A DNA stretch of 6,560 bases from an uncultured Collinsella sp. (GTDB lineage Bacteria; Actinomycetota; Coriobacteriia; Coriobacteriales; Coriobacteriaceae), in assembly GCA_900759435.1 (NCBI GenBank), contig CAAEVD010000203.1:1-6560 (forward strand), given 5' to 3'. The notes beneath the pieces are model-generated. The model made no database searches and had not been told where the DNA came from. It was given only the letters and a program-made list of their open reading frames with translations. Shown one piece after another: positions 1-5,913 of the stretch (its first letter is position 1; the number at the start of each line of letters is the position of its first letter). Position numbers and translations under genes: made by a program.

Positions 1-1377
1 CAGATGGGTAACTCCGAGGTGGGTCACCTCAACATCGGTGCCGGCCGCATCGTGTTCCAGGAGCTTTCGCGCATCAACAATGCCATCAAGGACGGCTCCA
101 TCGCCAAGAACGAGGTTTTCGTCAAGGCTATGGACGATGTTAAGGCTGAGGGCAAGACCCTTCACCTCATGGGCCTTATGAGCCCTGGCGGCGTTCACTC
201 CCACATGAACCACGTCGAGGCTCTGGTCAAGATGGCTGCCGAGCACGGTGTCAAGACCGTTCGCGTCCACGCCTTCATGGATGGCCGCGACGTTGACCCG
301 CAGTCCGGTGCCGGCTACATGGGCGAGTTCTGCGCCTTCCTGGCGAAGATCTCCGAGGAGACCGGTTGCGACGCTCGCGTCGCCACCGTTTCTGGCCGCT
401 ATTGGGCCATGGACCGCGACAACCGTTGGGAGCGCATCCAGCGTGCCTACGACGTCATGGTCAATGCGTCCGATGCCGATGTCGACCCCGTTGCCGGCAT
501 CAAGGCCTACTACGAGAAGGACCCGCGCGGCGACGAGTTCGTCGAGCCCTTCGCTGCCCACAACGAGGGCATCCACGAGGGCGACGCGGCCATCTTCTTC
601 AACTTCCGTCCCGACCGCGCCCGTCAGATGACCCGCGTGTTCACGGACAAGGAGTTCGACGGCTTTGAGCGCAAGCAGATCAAGCTTTCGCACTTTGTGA
701 CGATGACCGAGTACGATCCGACGTTTGATGTCGAGGTCGCCTTCCCCAAGACGTTCCCCGAGAACGTCCTGGCCGACGTTATCGCCGCCAATGGCCTGAA
801 GCAGCTGCACACCGCCGAGACCGAGAAGTACGCCCACGTGACGTTCTTCCTCAACGGCGGCATCGAGGAGCCCAAGGAGGGCGAGGAGCGCGTGCTCGTC
901 GCTTCCCCCAAGGTCGCTACCTACGATCTGCAGCCTGAGATGAGCGCTCCCGAGGTTACCGAGAAGCTCGTCGCTGCCATCAACGAGGATCGCGCTGATT
1001 TCTACATCGTGAACTTCGCAAACTGCGACATGGTTGGTCACACCGGTGTCTTCGACGCCGCCGTTAAGGCCGTCGAGGCCGTTGACGATGCCCTGTCTAA
1101 GGTTGTCCCGGCGATTCTCGCCAAGGGCGGCTTTGCGCTGATCACCGCCGACCACGGCAACGCCGATCACATGTTTGACGTTGCTTCCGACGGTTCCAAG
1201 CATCCGTTTACGGCTCACACCACCAACCGCGTTCCGTTCATCATCGTTGATGAGAAGGCCAAGCTCACCGGTATCGAGGACGGCCGTCTTTCCGATATCG
1301 CTCCGACCATGCTCACCATGGCTGGTATTGAGCCTTCCGCCGAGATGACGGGCCGCGTGCTCGCCACCGAGGCCTGA
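1..1377 (+). CDS. gpmI: 2,3-bisphosphoglycerate-independent phosphoglycerate mutase, 5'-truncated
   Basis: Cytosolic glycolytic enzyme that interconverts 3- and 2-phosphoglycerate through a phosphoserine intermediate, using two Mn ions. The reading frame is open from base 1, so the gene is cut by the window. Residues below count from the Met at base 4. The active-site serine is Ser4 in MGNSEVGH; in the Bacillus enzyme (about 510 residues) this is Ser62, so roughly 58 N-terminal residues, including the first metal-binding Asp, lie upstream. Visible substrate-binding residues are His65 (GGVHSH), Arg95-Asp96 (DGRD), Arg132 and Arg138 (RYWAMDRD), Arg202 and Arg205 (RPDRAR) and Lys275 (EKYAH). Metal ligands are Asp342 and His346 (CDMVGH), Asp383-His384 (TADHGNADH) and His405. 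All expected residues in the visible part are intact. The gene ends in tandem stops, TGA then TAG, and is followed by its own terminator. The family call is very secure. Confidence 0.97.
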   Translation, partial: QMGNSEVGHLNIGAGRIVFQELSRINNAIKDGSIAKNEVFVKAMDDVKAEGKTLHLMGLMSPGGVHSHMNHVEALVKMAAEHGVKTVRVHAFMDGRDVDPQSGAGYMGEFCAFLAKISEETGCDARVATVSGRYWAMDRDNRWERIQRAYDVMVNASDADVDPVAGIKAYYEKDPRGDEFVEPFAAHNEGIHEGDAAIFFNFRPDRARQMTRVFTDKEFDGFERKQIKLSHFVTMTEYDPTFDVEVAFPKTFPENVLADVIAANGLKQLHTAETEKYAHVTFFLNGGIEEPKEGEERVLVASPKVATYDLQPEMSAPEVTEKLVAAINEDRADFYIVNFANCDMVGHTGVFDAAVKAVEAVDDALSKVVPAILAKGGFALITADHGNADHMFDVASDGSKHPFTAHTTNRVPFIIVDEKAKLTGIEDGRLSDIAPTMLTMAGIEPSAEMTGRVLATEA

Positions 1378-1404
1378 TAGAAAACAAATACCGTTTTCTA
1401 GTAA

Positions 1405-1437
1405 GGGGGTTGTCCACAACCGGACAACCCCCTTTTT
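1405..1437 (+). terminator. Rho-independent terminator after gpmI
   Basis: Perfect 11-bp stem GGGGGTTGTCC (1405-1415) with GGACAACCCCC (1422-1432), 6-nt loop ACAACC, followed at once by TTTTT (1433-1437). It begins 27 bp after the gpmI stop codon and should separate gpmI transcription from secG. Confidence 0.93.
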
Positions 1438-1496
1438 GGTATTTCTGCCATTTCCACCCCGTCCTTGAGTGGCAGGTAGGGGAGAGCGGGGGATTG

Positions 1497-1505
1497 TGGT
1501 ACAGT
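1497..1505 (+). promoter_or_regulatory. candidate extended -10 promoter for secG
   Basis: TGG followed by TACAGT (1500-1505) reads as an extended -10 element (TG-n-TANNNT). The region where a -35 would sit (about 1477-1482, TAGGGG) is poor, which is common with extended -10 promoters. Start of transcription would be near 1512, giving a leader of about 30 nt before secG. A promoter is needed here because the gpmI terminator is strong, but the exact element is an inference. Confidence 0.4.
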
Positions 1506-1541
1506 ACTGGAGTTTAAACTGTTCTATTAAGGAGCTTATCT

Positions 1542-1796
1542 ATGGGTCCGTTCCAGATTCTTCTGTTTGTCGTTTGGGCTGTCTCTGCCGTGGCGCTGAC
1601 GATTCTCGTCCTGATGCATTCCGGTAAGGGCACCGGCGTTTCGGATATGATCGCTAGCTCGCTGTATAACTCCAGCTCTGCCACGGGCGTCATGGAGCAG
1701 AACCTCGACCGCCTGACCGTCATCATGGCTGTCGTGTTTGCCGTGTGCGTCGTGCTGTGCATGTTCTTCTTCCCGCAGGGCATCGTCGGCTACTAA
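1542..1796 (+). CDS. secG: preprotein translocase subunit SecG
   Basis: Small 84-residue membrane protein, an accessory subunit of the SecYEG channel that helps SecA-driven export. It has the family's two-helix layout: a first hydrophobic segment at about residues 5-24, ending in the characteristic LVLMHSGKGTG stretch, then a polar loop rich in Ser and Gly (about 25-55), and a second hydrophobic segment at about 56-78. Length fits the usual 70-85 residues, and there is no long C-terminal extension. The start is set by AAGGAG at 1529-1534, seven bases before the ATG. The gene has its own terminator downstream and a probable promoter upstream, so it appears to be monocistronic. A secG gene near glycolytic genes is a familiar arrangement in Gram-positive bacteria, which supports the call. 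The sequence is short and only moderately conserved, so identification rests on topology plus the GKGTG loop. Confidence 0.88.
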   Translation: MGPFQILLFVVWAVSAVALTILVLMHSGKGTGVSDMIASSLYNSSSATGVMEQNLDRLTVIMAVVFAVCVVLCMFFFPQGIVGY

Positions 1797-1817
1797 GCAC
1801 GAGCCGCATAAATATTC

Positions 1818-1849
1818 AAAAAGGGTCCCGTAAGTGCGGGACCCTTTTT
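1818..1849 (+). terminator. Rho-independent terminator after secG
   Basis: Stem GGGTCCCG (1823-1830) pairs with CGGGACCC (1837-1844) around the loop TAAGTG. It is flanked by AAAAA (1818-1822) and TTTTT (1845-1849), which can extend the stem to 13 bp. The A-tract upstream means it could also work on the minus strand, but no minus-strand gene is seen here. Confidence 0.92.
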
Positions 1850-1851
1850 GT

Positions 1852-1865
1852 TTACATATTTGTAA
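1852..1865. repeat. short inverted repeat TTACA-N4-TGTAA
   Basis: TTACA (1852-1856) and TGTAA (1861-1865) form a 5+5 dyad just after the secG terminator and about 80 bp upstream of the likely oppA -10. It has the size of a transcription-factor half-site pair, but AT-rich dyads of this length occur by chance, and no regulator can be named. Confidence 0.2.
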
Positions 1866-1943
1866 CAGAGTCAAAATATCCCCACATACTTCGCCCAACT
1901 AAAGAAATTCTCGACCGTTAACCGGAATTAGCCCCAAATTGTG

Positions 1944-1951
1944 TATAAAAT
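1944..1951 (+). promoter_or_regulatory. candidate -10 region for the opp operon
   Basis: TATAAAAT contains two overlapping -10 matches, TATAAA (1944-1949) and TAAAAT (1946-1951), in the AT-rich part of the gap between secG and oppA. The best -35-like hexamer is TTAACC (1918-1923), 20 bp from TATAAA, which is longer than ideal. Transcription from about 1956 would leave a leader of roughly 135 nt before oppA. The -10 match is good and the -35 weak. Confidence 0.45.
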
Positions 1952-1965
1952 GCGCTACTGTATTG

Positions 1966-2017
1966 CAAAACGTTGGTCCGTTGTGCATAACCAGCCATAG
2001 CAGCGGGCGGCGTTTTG
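1966..2017 (+). other. potential long-range hairpin in the oppA leader
   Basis: CAAAACG (1966-1972) is the exact reverse complement of CGTTTTG (2011-2017). Pairing can be continued inward with two G-U pairs and one G-C pair to about 10 bp. The loop holds the near-palindrome GTTGTGCATAAC (1980-1991), which matches its reverse complement at 10 of 12 positions and could be a small inner hairpin or a DNA operator. It would begin about 10 nt into the predicted transcript. It resembles no riboswitch class that I recognise. Confidence 0.28.
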
Positions 2018-2078
2018 ATGGTTCGGATCGGATTGTTTCGACATGTGTCCGACTGAACATTTCTTTGTCCTATCTCAT

Positions 2079-2085
2079 AAGGAGG
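2079..2085 (+). promoter_or_regulatory. ribosome binding site deciding the oppA start
   Basis: AAGGAGG lies five bases before ATG 2091. It rules against the upstream in-frame ATG at 2043, which has no such site and would put 16 polar residues before the signal peptide. ATG 2086 is out of frame and directly abuts the site. Confidence 0.9.
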
Positions 2086-2090
2086 ATGGC

Positions 2091-3767
2091 ATGGCTGATT
2101 CTATGTTCCACCAGCCCGTTATGGGTCGTCGCGCCTTTGTTGGCGGCACCCTTGCTGCGAGCTCCATGGCTTTTCTTGCCGCATGTGGCAAGAAGGGTGG
2201 CGACGCTTCCGGTTCTGAGTCCGGTTCGACGCTGAACTTCTACATCAACAACCCGGTCTGCATCGACCCCTACAATGTCCAGGAGGACCAGGGCACTCAG
2301 GTCGAGTACCAGCTCTTTGACGCTCTGACCTCTTACGACGCCGAGAAGGGCGAGATCGTTCCGCTGGCTTGCGAGTCCTTTGAGTCCAACGACGACGCCA
2401 CCGAGTTTACCTTCAAGATCAAGAAGGCCAAGTTCCACAACGGTGACGACGTTACCTCCAAGTCCTTCAAGCTCGGTTGGGAGCGTCTGGTCAACACCAA
2501 GTCGGCCATCGCTACCGAGTACGGTCCTTCCGAGGTCTCCTATCACCTTTCCATGGTCGAGGGTTATGACGACCTGCTTGCCGGTAACGCTACCGAGCTC
2601 AGCGGTGTTACGTGCCCCGACGATGAGACCCTCGTCGTCAAGCTGTCTTCCGCTTACGCTGACTTCCCCTTCGTCGCCTCTCATCCGGCTCTGGCCCCGG
2701 TTCCCGAGTGCGCCGAGTCCGATGTCAAGAGCTTCTATCTTGCCCCGGTCGGTAACGGCCCGTTCATGATGGACGGCAAGTGGGAGGATGGCCAGGAGAT
2801 CAACGTCAAGAAGTTCGACGATTACTATGGCGACAAGGCCAAGATCGATGGCATCCACTTCCAGGTCATCAAGGACATGGAGACCGCTTACAAGGAGTTC
2901 CAGGCCGGTAACCTCGATGTCTGCGACGTTCCCGTCGCTCAGATCGATGCCGCCAAGAAGGATCGCGGCGTGTCCAAGGACGGCTACACCATGGGTGACG
3001 GCGAGCGCATGCTGCTCGGCGCCGAGCCTTCCACGTACTATCTGACCTGCAACACCACGGCCGAGCCGTTCAACAACGCCGACCTGCGTAGGGGCATCTC
3101 CCTGGCCATTAACCGTGAGGCCATCTGCAAGACCATCTTCAAGGGTACCCGTACCCCTGCCGACGGCATTGTTCCTCCGGGCATCGATGGCTACAAGGAG
3201 GGCGCATGGGAGTTCTGCGCCTACGATGTCGACAAGGCTAACGAGTACCTCGACAAGGTTGCTCCCGCTGGCGCTAACGGGGATCGTGGCATTAGCGTGA
3301 CCCTGTCCTACAACCAGGACGGCGGTCACAAGGAGATCATGGAGTCCATCATCGGCGACCTCGCCAAGGTTGGCGTTACCGCTGTCTCCGATACCCCTGA
3401 GTGGTCTGCCCTGCTCGAGCAGTATCAGAACTTTAACTATCAGTTCGGTCGTCTGGGTTGGATTGCCGACTACCCGATCATGGACAACTTCCTGTATCCG
3501 CTGTTCCACTCCGACTCCCTCGGTGGCGACAACCGCTCCGGTTACAACAACCCCGAGTTCGACGCCAAGGTCGACGAGGCTCGTACTATTGTTGACGACG
3601 AGGAGCGCGTCGCTAAGATGCAGGAGGCCGATGCAATGGTCGCTGCCGACTGCCCGGTCATCCCGATTATGTTCTACACGCACACCATCGCCGGCTCCGA
3701 TCGCATCAAGCACCTCTATGTCGATCCGCAGAAGCACGCCGATCTGGGTACCGCTGAGCTCGCCTAA
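2091..3767 (+). CDS. oppA: peptide ABC transporter substrate-binding lipoprotein (OppA/DppA family, SBP_bac_5)
   Basis: A 558-residue extracellular binding protein that should capture oligopeptides, or related solutes, for the OppBCD importer. From ATG 2091 the N-terminus has a twin-arginine pair (GRRAFVG, Arg13-Arg14), a mild hydrophobic stretch and the lipobox LAAC with Cys32 as the lipidated residue, followed by a Gly/Ser-rich linker (about 36-46). The family-5 signature is at about 107-132 (FKIKKAKFHNGDDVTSKSFKLG, ending WER). Other family landmarks are GNGPF (221-225), DLRRGISLAINREAI (331-345) and GWIADYP (456-462), before the C-terminal lobe. Length fits OppA. The gene leads the operon and is separated from oppB by a 156-bp gap with a hairpin. 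The fold family is clear. The real substrate (long or short peptides, nickel, sugars) cannot be read from sequence, so the symbol is by analogy. Confidence 0.88.
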   Translation: MADSMFHQPVMGRRAFVGGTLAASSMAFLAACGKKGGDASGSESGSTLNFYINNPVCIDPYNVQEDQGTQVEYQLFDALTSYDAEKGEIVPLACESFESNDDATEFTFKIKKAKFHNGDDVTSKSFKLGWERLVNTKSAIATEYGPSEVSYHLSMVEGYDDLLAGNATELSGVTCPDDETLVVKLSSAYADFPFVASHPALAPVPECAESDVKSFYLAPVGNGPFMMDGKWEDGQEINVKKFDDYYGDKAKIDGIHFQVIKDMETAYKEFQAGNLDVCDVPVAQIDAAKKDRGVSKDGYTMGDGERMLLGAEPSTYYLTCNTTAEPFNNADLRRGISLAINREAICKTIFKGTRTPADGIVPPGIDGYKEGAWEFCAYDVDKANEYLDKVAPAGANGDRGISVTLSYNQDGGHKEIMESIIGDLAKVGVTAVSDTPEWSALLEQYQNFNYQFGRLGWIADYPIMDNFLYPLFHSDSLGGDNRSGYNNPEFDAKVDEARTIVDDEERVAKMQEADAMVAADCPVIPIMFYTHTIAGSDRIKHLYVDPQKHADLGTAELA

Positions 3768-3796
3768 GAGTTTGCAGCTTCCGTGAGGGTCAAGTA

Positions 3797-3826
3797 TTTA
3801 CGTAGACCTCATGGGAAACATACAGT
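3797..3826 (+). promoter_or_regulatory. weak candidate internal promoter before oppB
   Basis: TTTACG (3797-3802) and TACAGT (3821-3826), 18 bp apart, each match the -35 and -10 consensus at 4 of 6 bases. TACAGT is also the hexamer proposed upstream of secG. It could supply extra oppBCD transcript, but such matches arise often by chance, and the hairpin at 3865-3892 would lie in its leader. Confidence 0.22.
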
Positions 3827-3864
3827 TCTCCCTAACCTGGGGTAAACTGGCTGATGGTAATTTT

Positions 3865-3892
3865 GGGATGCCGGTCTGGCGATCGGCATCCC
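3865..3892 (+). terminator. strong intercistronic hairpin between oppA and oppB (attenuator or mRNA stabiliser)
   Basis: GGGATGCCGGTC (3865-3876) pairs with GATCGGCATCCC (3881-3892) over 12 bp with one G-U pair, closed by the tetraloop TGGC. The downstream sequence is ATTTAGG rather than a T-run, so full termination is unlikely. Partial termination, or protection of the oppA mRNA 3' end, would keep binding protein more abundant than permease. The hairpin is seen directly; its role is inferred. Confidence 0.7.
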
Positions 3893-3923
3893 ATTTAGGT
3901 TAATCCCTAGATAGGGGAGTGGT

Positions 3924-4961
3924 ATGGGTAAGTACATCGTTAAACGTGTGCTTCAGTTCATCCCGGTGTTTTTGGGCGTTACGCTGATTCTGTTCGCCCT
4001 CCAGAATATCGTGCCGGGAGATCCGATCAAGCTGATCGGTGGAGACAAGGCTCTGTCCCCCGAGGTGGAGCTTCAGCTTCGCGTTCGCTATCACCTGGTC
4101 CAGACGGACGAGGACGGCAACGCGATCCTTGACGAGAACGGCGACCCCGTTCAAACGTCGCTCGTGGACCGTTACTTGTATTACATGAACGGCCTGCTTC
4201 ATGGCGATCTGGGCAATTCGTATCAGCGCAAGCTGCCGGTTACGGATATCTTTGCCCAGAAGTATCCGTATACGGTCAAGCTTGCCGCGTGCGCCATCGT
4301 GCTCGAGGCAATTATGGGTATCGGTGCGGGTATCATTTCGGCGGTAAAGCGTTATTCCTTCTGGGATATTTTGGTAACGCTCACCACGTCGATCCTCGTT
4401 GCGGTCCCGGCCTTCTGGCTCGGTATGTTGCTGCAGCTGTTCTTTGGCGTCATCCTCAAGGACGCCACGGGCGGTGCAATCTCCATGCCGATCTCGGGTG
4501 CCGGCGGTTCCAGCTCTCAGTATCAGGATTGGATGCACTATGTGCTTCCGACCATTACGCTGGCTTCGGTTTCGACCGCTTATGCCGCCCGCATTATGCG
4601 CTCGCAGCTGCTTGACGTCATGAACCAGGATTACATCCGTACGGCAAAGGCCAAGGGTCTCTCCAATCGTGCGATCATCATCAAGCATGCGCTTAAGAAT
4701 GCACTCATCCCCGTCGTTACCTATATTGGTGTCGACTTTGGCGGCATGCTTTCGGGCGCCATCCTGACCGAGACGGTCTTTAACTGGCCCGGTATCGGCT
4801 ATGAGGTCTATCGCGCCATTAGCATGCGTGACTGGCCCATCGTTATGGGCGGCGTTACGCTCATCGTCGTCGTCGTCATGGTGATCAACCTGCTCGTCGA
4901 CATTAGCTATGCATTCCTCGACCCGCGCATCCGCCTTGGCGGTCCGTCGGATAAGGCCTAA
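3924..4961 (+). CDS. oppB: peptide ABC transporter permease, OppB/DppB type
   Basis: A 345-residue integral membrane protein, one half of the transport channel. The N-terminus MGKYIVKRVLQFIPVFLG with a first helix at about 10-30, then VPGDP (30-34), is typical of OppB/DppB. The remaining hydrophobic segments lie at about 117-140, 148-178, 206-222, 262-285 and 308-330. The EAA loop that docks on the ATPase is at about 236-259 (DYIRTAKAKGLSNRA, then KHALKNA). The closing motif TETVFNWPGIG is at 282-292. It is longer than the usual 305-320 residues, mainly because of an acidic insertion at about 59-79 on the outer face after helix 1 (see findings). Start chosen at ATG 3924, with GGGGAG at 3914-3919 four bases upstream, a rather short spacing. 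oppC follows after 14 bp. Family is certain; substrate is not. Confidence 0.92.
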   Translation: MGKYIVKRVLQFIPVFLGVTLILFALQNIVPGDPIKLIGGDKALSPEVELQLRVRYHLVQTDEDGNAILDENGDPVQTSLVDRYLYYMNGLLHGDLGNSYQRKLPVTDIFAQKYPYTVKLAACAIVLEAIMGIGAGIISAVKRYSFWDILVTLTTSILVAVPAFWLGMLLQLFFGVILKDATGGAISMPISGAGGSSSQYQDWMHYVLPTITLASVSTAYAARIMRSQLLDVMNQDYIRTAKAKGLSNRAIIIKHALKNALIPVVTYIGVDFGGMLSGAILTETVFNWPGIGYEVYRAISMRDWPIVMGGVTLIVVVVMVINLLVDISYAFLDPRIRLGGPSDKA

Positions 4962-4975
4962 GGGAGGTACGTCTC

Positions 4976-5911
4976 ATGCAGGAAACTGATTCTCAGTCTC
5001 AGGAGCAGGCTACCGCCACCAAGGCCGCATCTGCTCCCGCCAAGTCCCGCACGCTGTGGGGCGACGCTTTTAAGCGTCTTCGTAAGAACAAGCTCGCCGT
5101 TATCGGTGTCTGCTGGATCATCATCGTCGTTGTGGTTGCCCTGACCGCAGATCTGTGGGCTAAGCCCTGGCTCGGTTCGCCGACGGCTTCCGACTCGACC
5201 ACCATGGCTCAGACGTCGCTGCTGGCTCCGTGTGCCGAGCACCCGTTTGGCACCGACGCCCTAGGTCGTGACATTCTCGTCCGCGTTATCTATGGTGCAC
5301 GTGTTTCGCTGTCCGTCGGCATTATGGCCACCGCGATCTCCACGCTGATCGGTCTGGTCATGGGTGCTCTGGCCGGTTTCTACGGCGGCATCTGGGATAC
5401 GATCATCATGCGCTGTGCGGACATCTTCCTGGCGTTCCCGTACGTGCTGTTCGTTGTCGCCATGATCGCCGTTATCGGCCGTGGTCTTCAGAACGTCTTT
5501 ATCGCCATCGGTATTCTCGGCTGGCCTTCGATTGCGCGCGTCTTCCGCTCTGCAATCTTGACGGTCAAGGAAAACGACTATGTTGACGCTGCGCGCGCGA
5601 TGGGTGCATCCGATGCTCGTATCGTCGTGCGCCACATCTTCCCGAACTCCGTCGCCTCTATCGTGGTCTACGCAACCATGAACATTGGTGGCGCCATTCT
5701 GACCGAGTCCGCTCTGTCCTTCCTCGGCATGGGCGTTATTCCGCCTACGCCTTCGTGGGGCTCCATGATTCAGGACGGTCAGCAGTATCTTCTGACTGCC
5801 CCCTGGATGATGATCATGCCCGGTCTGGCAATTCTCTCGACGGTGCTCGCCTTCACCCTGCTGGGTGACGGTCTGCGCGACGCCCTCGACGTCAAGATGA
5901 AGGACGCATAA
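4976..5911 (+). CDS. oppC: peptide ABC transporter permease, OppC/DppC type
   Basis: A 311-residue membrane protein that pairs with OppB to form the channel. It has a polar cytosolic N-terminus rich in Gln, Thr and Ala (1-25), then the OppC N-terminal motif [11 protein letters not shown] (35-45) leading into helix 1 (about 41-59). The classic [21 protein letters not shown] (89-109) precedes the core transmembrane domain. Hydrophobic segments lie at about 112-135, 152-168, 170-184, 226-242 and 277-296. The EAA loop is at 201-224 ([15 protein letters not shown], then RHIFPN), and the family motif [10 protein letters not shown] is at 244-253 followed by PTPSWG. Length is normal. The ribosome site AGGGAGG (4961-4967) shares its first base with the oppB stop codon and sits eight bases before the ATG, so translation probably follows oppB closely. 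Family certain, substrate not. Confidence 0.94.
   Translation: MQETDSQSQEQATATKAASAPAKSRTLWGDAFKRLRKNKLAVIGVCWIIIVVVVALTADLWAKPWLGSPTASDSTTMAQTSLLAPCAEHPFGTDALGRDILVRVIYGARVSLSVGIMATAISTLIGLVMGALAGFYGGIWDTIIMRCADIFLAFPYVLFVVAMIAVIGRGLQNVFIAIGILGWPSIARVFRSAILTVKENDYVDAARAMGASDARIVVRHIFPNSVASIVVYATMNIGGAILTESALSFLGMGVIPPTPSWGSMIQDGQQYLLTAPWMMIMPGLAILSTVLAFTLLGDGLRDALDVKMKDA
5900..5904 (+). promoter_or_regulatory. ribosome binding site of oppD inside the end of oppC
   Basis: AAGGA (5900-5904) lies within the last codons of oppC, nine bases before ATG 5914. The oppC stop codon TAA ends two bases before that ATG. This packing favours translational coupling of the permease and the ATPase. Confidence 0.6.
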
Positions 5912-5913
5912 GG

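Noticed and set aside
1536..1898. 120-codon minus-strand frame across secG and its terminator
   Set aside because: It runs through a terminator hairpin and antisense to a coherent two-helix SecG. The product is low in hydrophobic structure and resembles no known family.
2043..2090. Upstream in-frame ATG that would add 16 residues to OppA
   Set aside because: It has no ribosome site and would place polar residues before a normal lipoprotein signal. AAGGAGG sits ideally before ATG 2091.
1939..2235. 98-codon plus-strand frame, including ATG 2086, overlapping the oppA start
   Set aside because: It is out of frame with oppA, its internal ATG directly abuts the ribosome site, and its product has no recognisable features. 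It is a shadow of oppA's 5' end.
2070..3737. Open frame of 555 codons on the minus strand, almost the full length of oppA
   Set aside because: It is exactly antisense to a clear family-5 binding protein. It arises because oppA's strong codon bias leaves few stop codons in the complementary frame. The translation is monotonous in Leu, Val and Gly with no recognisable domain, and no ribosome site was identified.
3784..3811. Imperfect dyad TGAGG-G-TC / GA-CCTCA after the oppA stop codon
   Set aside because: It is a short stem with a bulge and a 13-nt loop, with no T-run. It is too weak to call a terminator or operator next to the much stronger hairpin at 3865-3892.
3900..4688. 262-codon minus-strand frame opposite oppB
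   Set aside because: Antisense shadow of a well-supported permease; the product is rich in Arg, His and Asp, as expected for the complement of membrane-protein codons.
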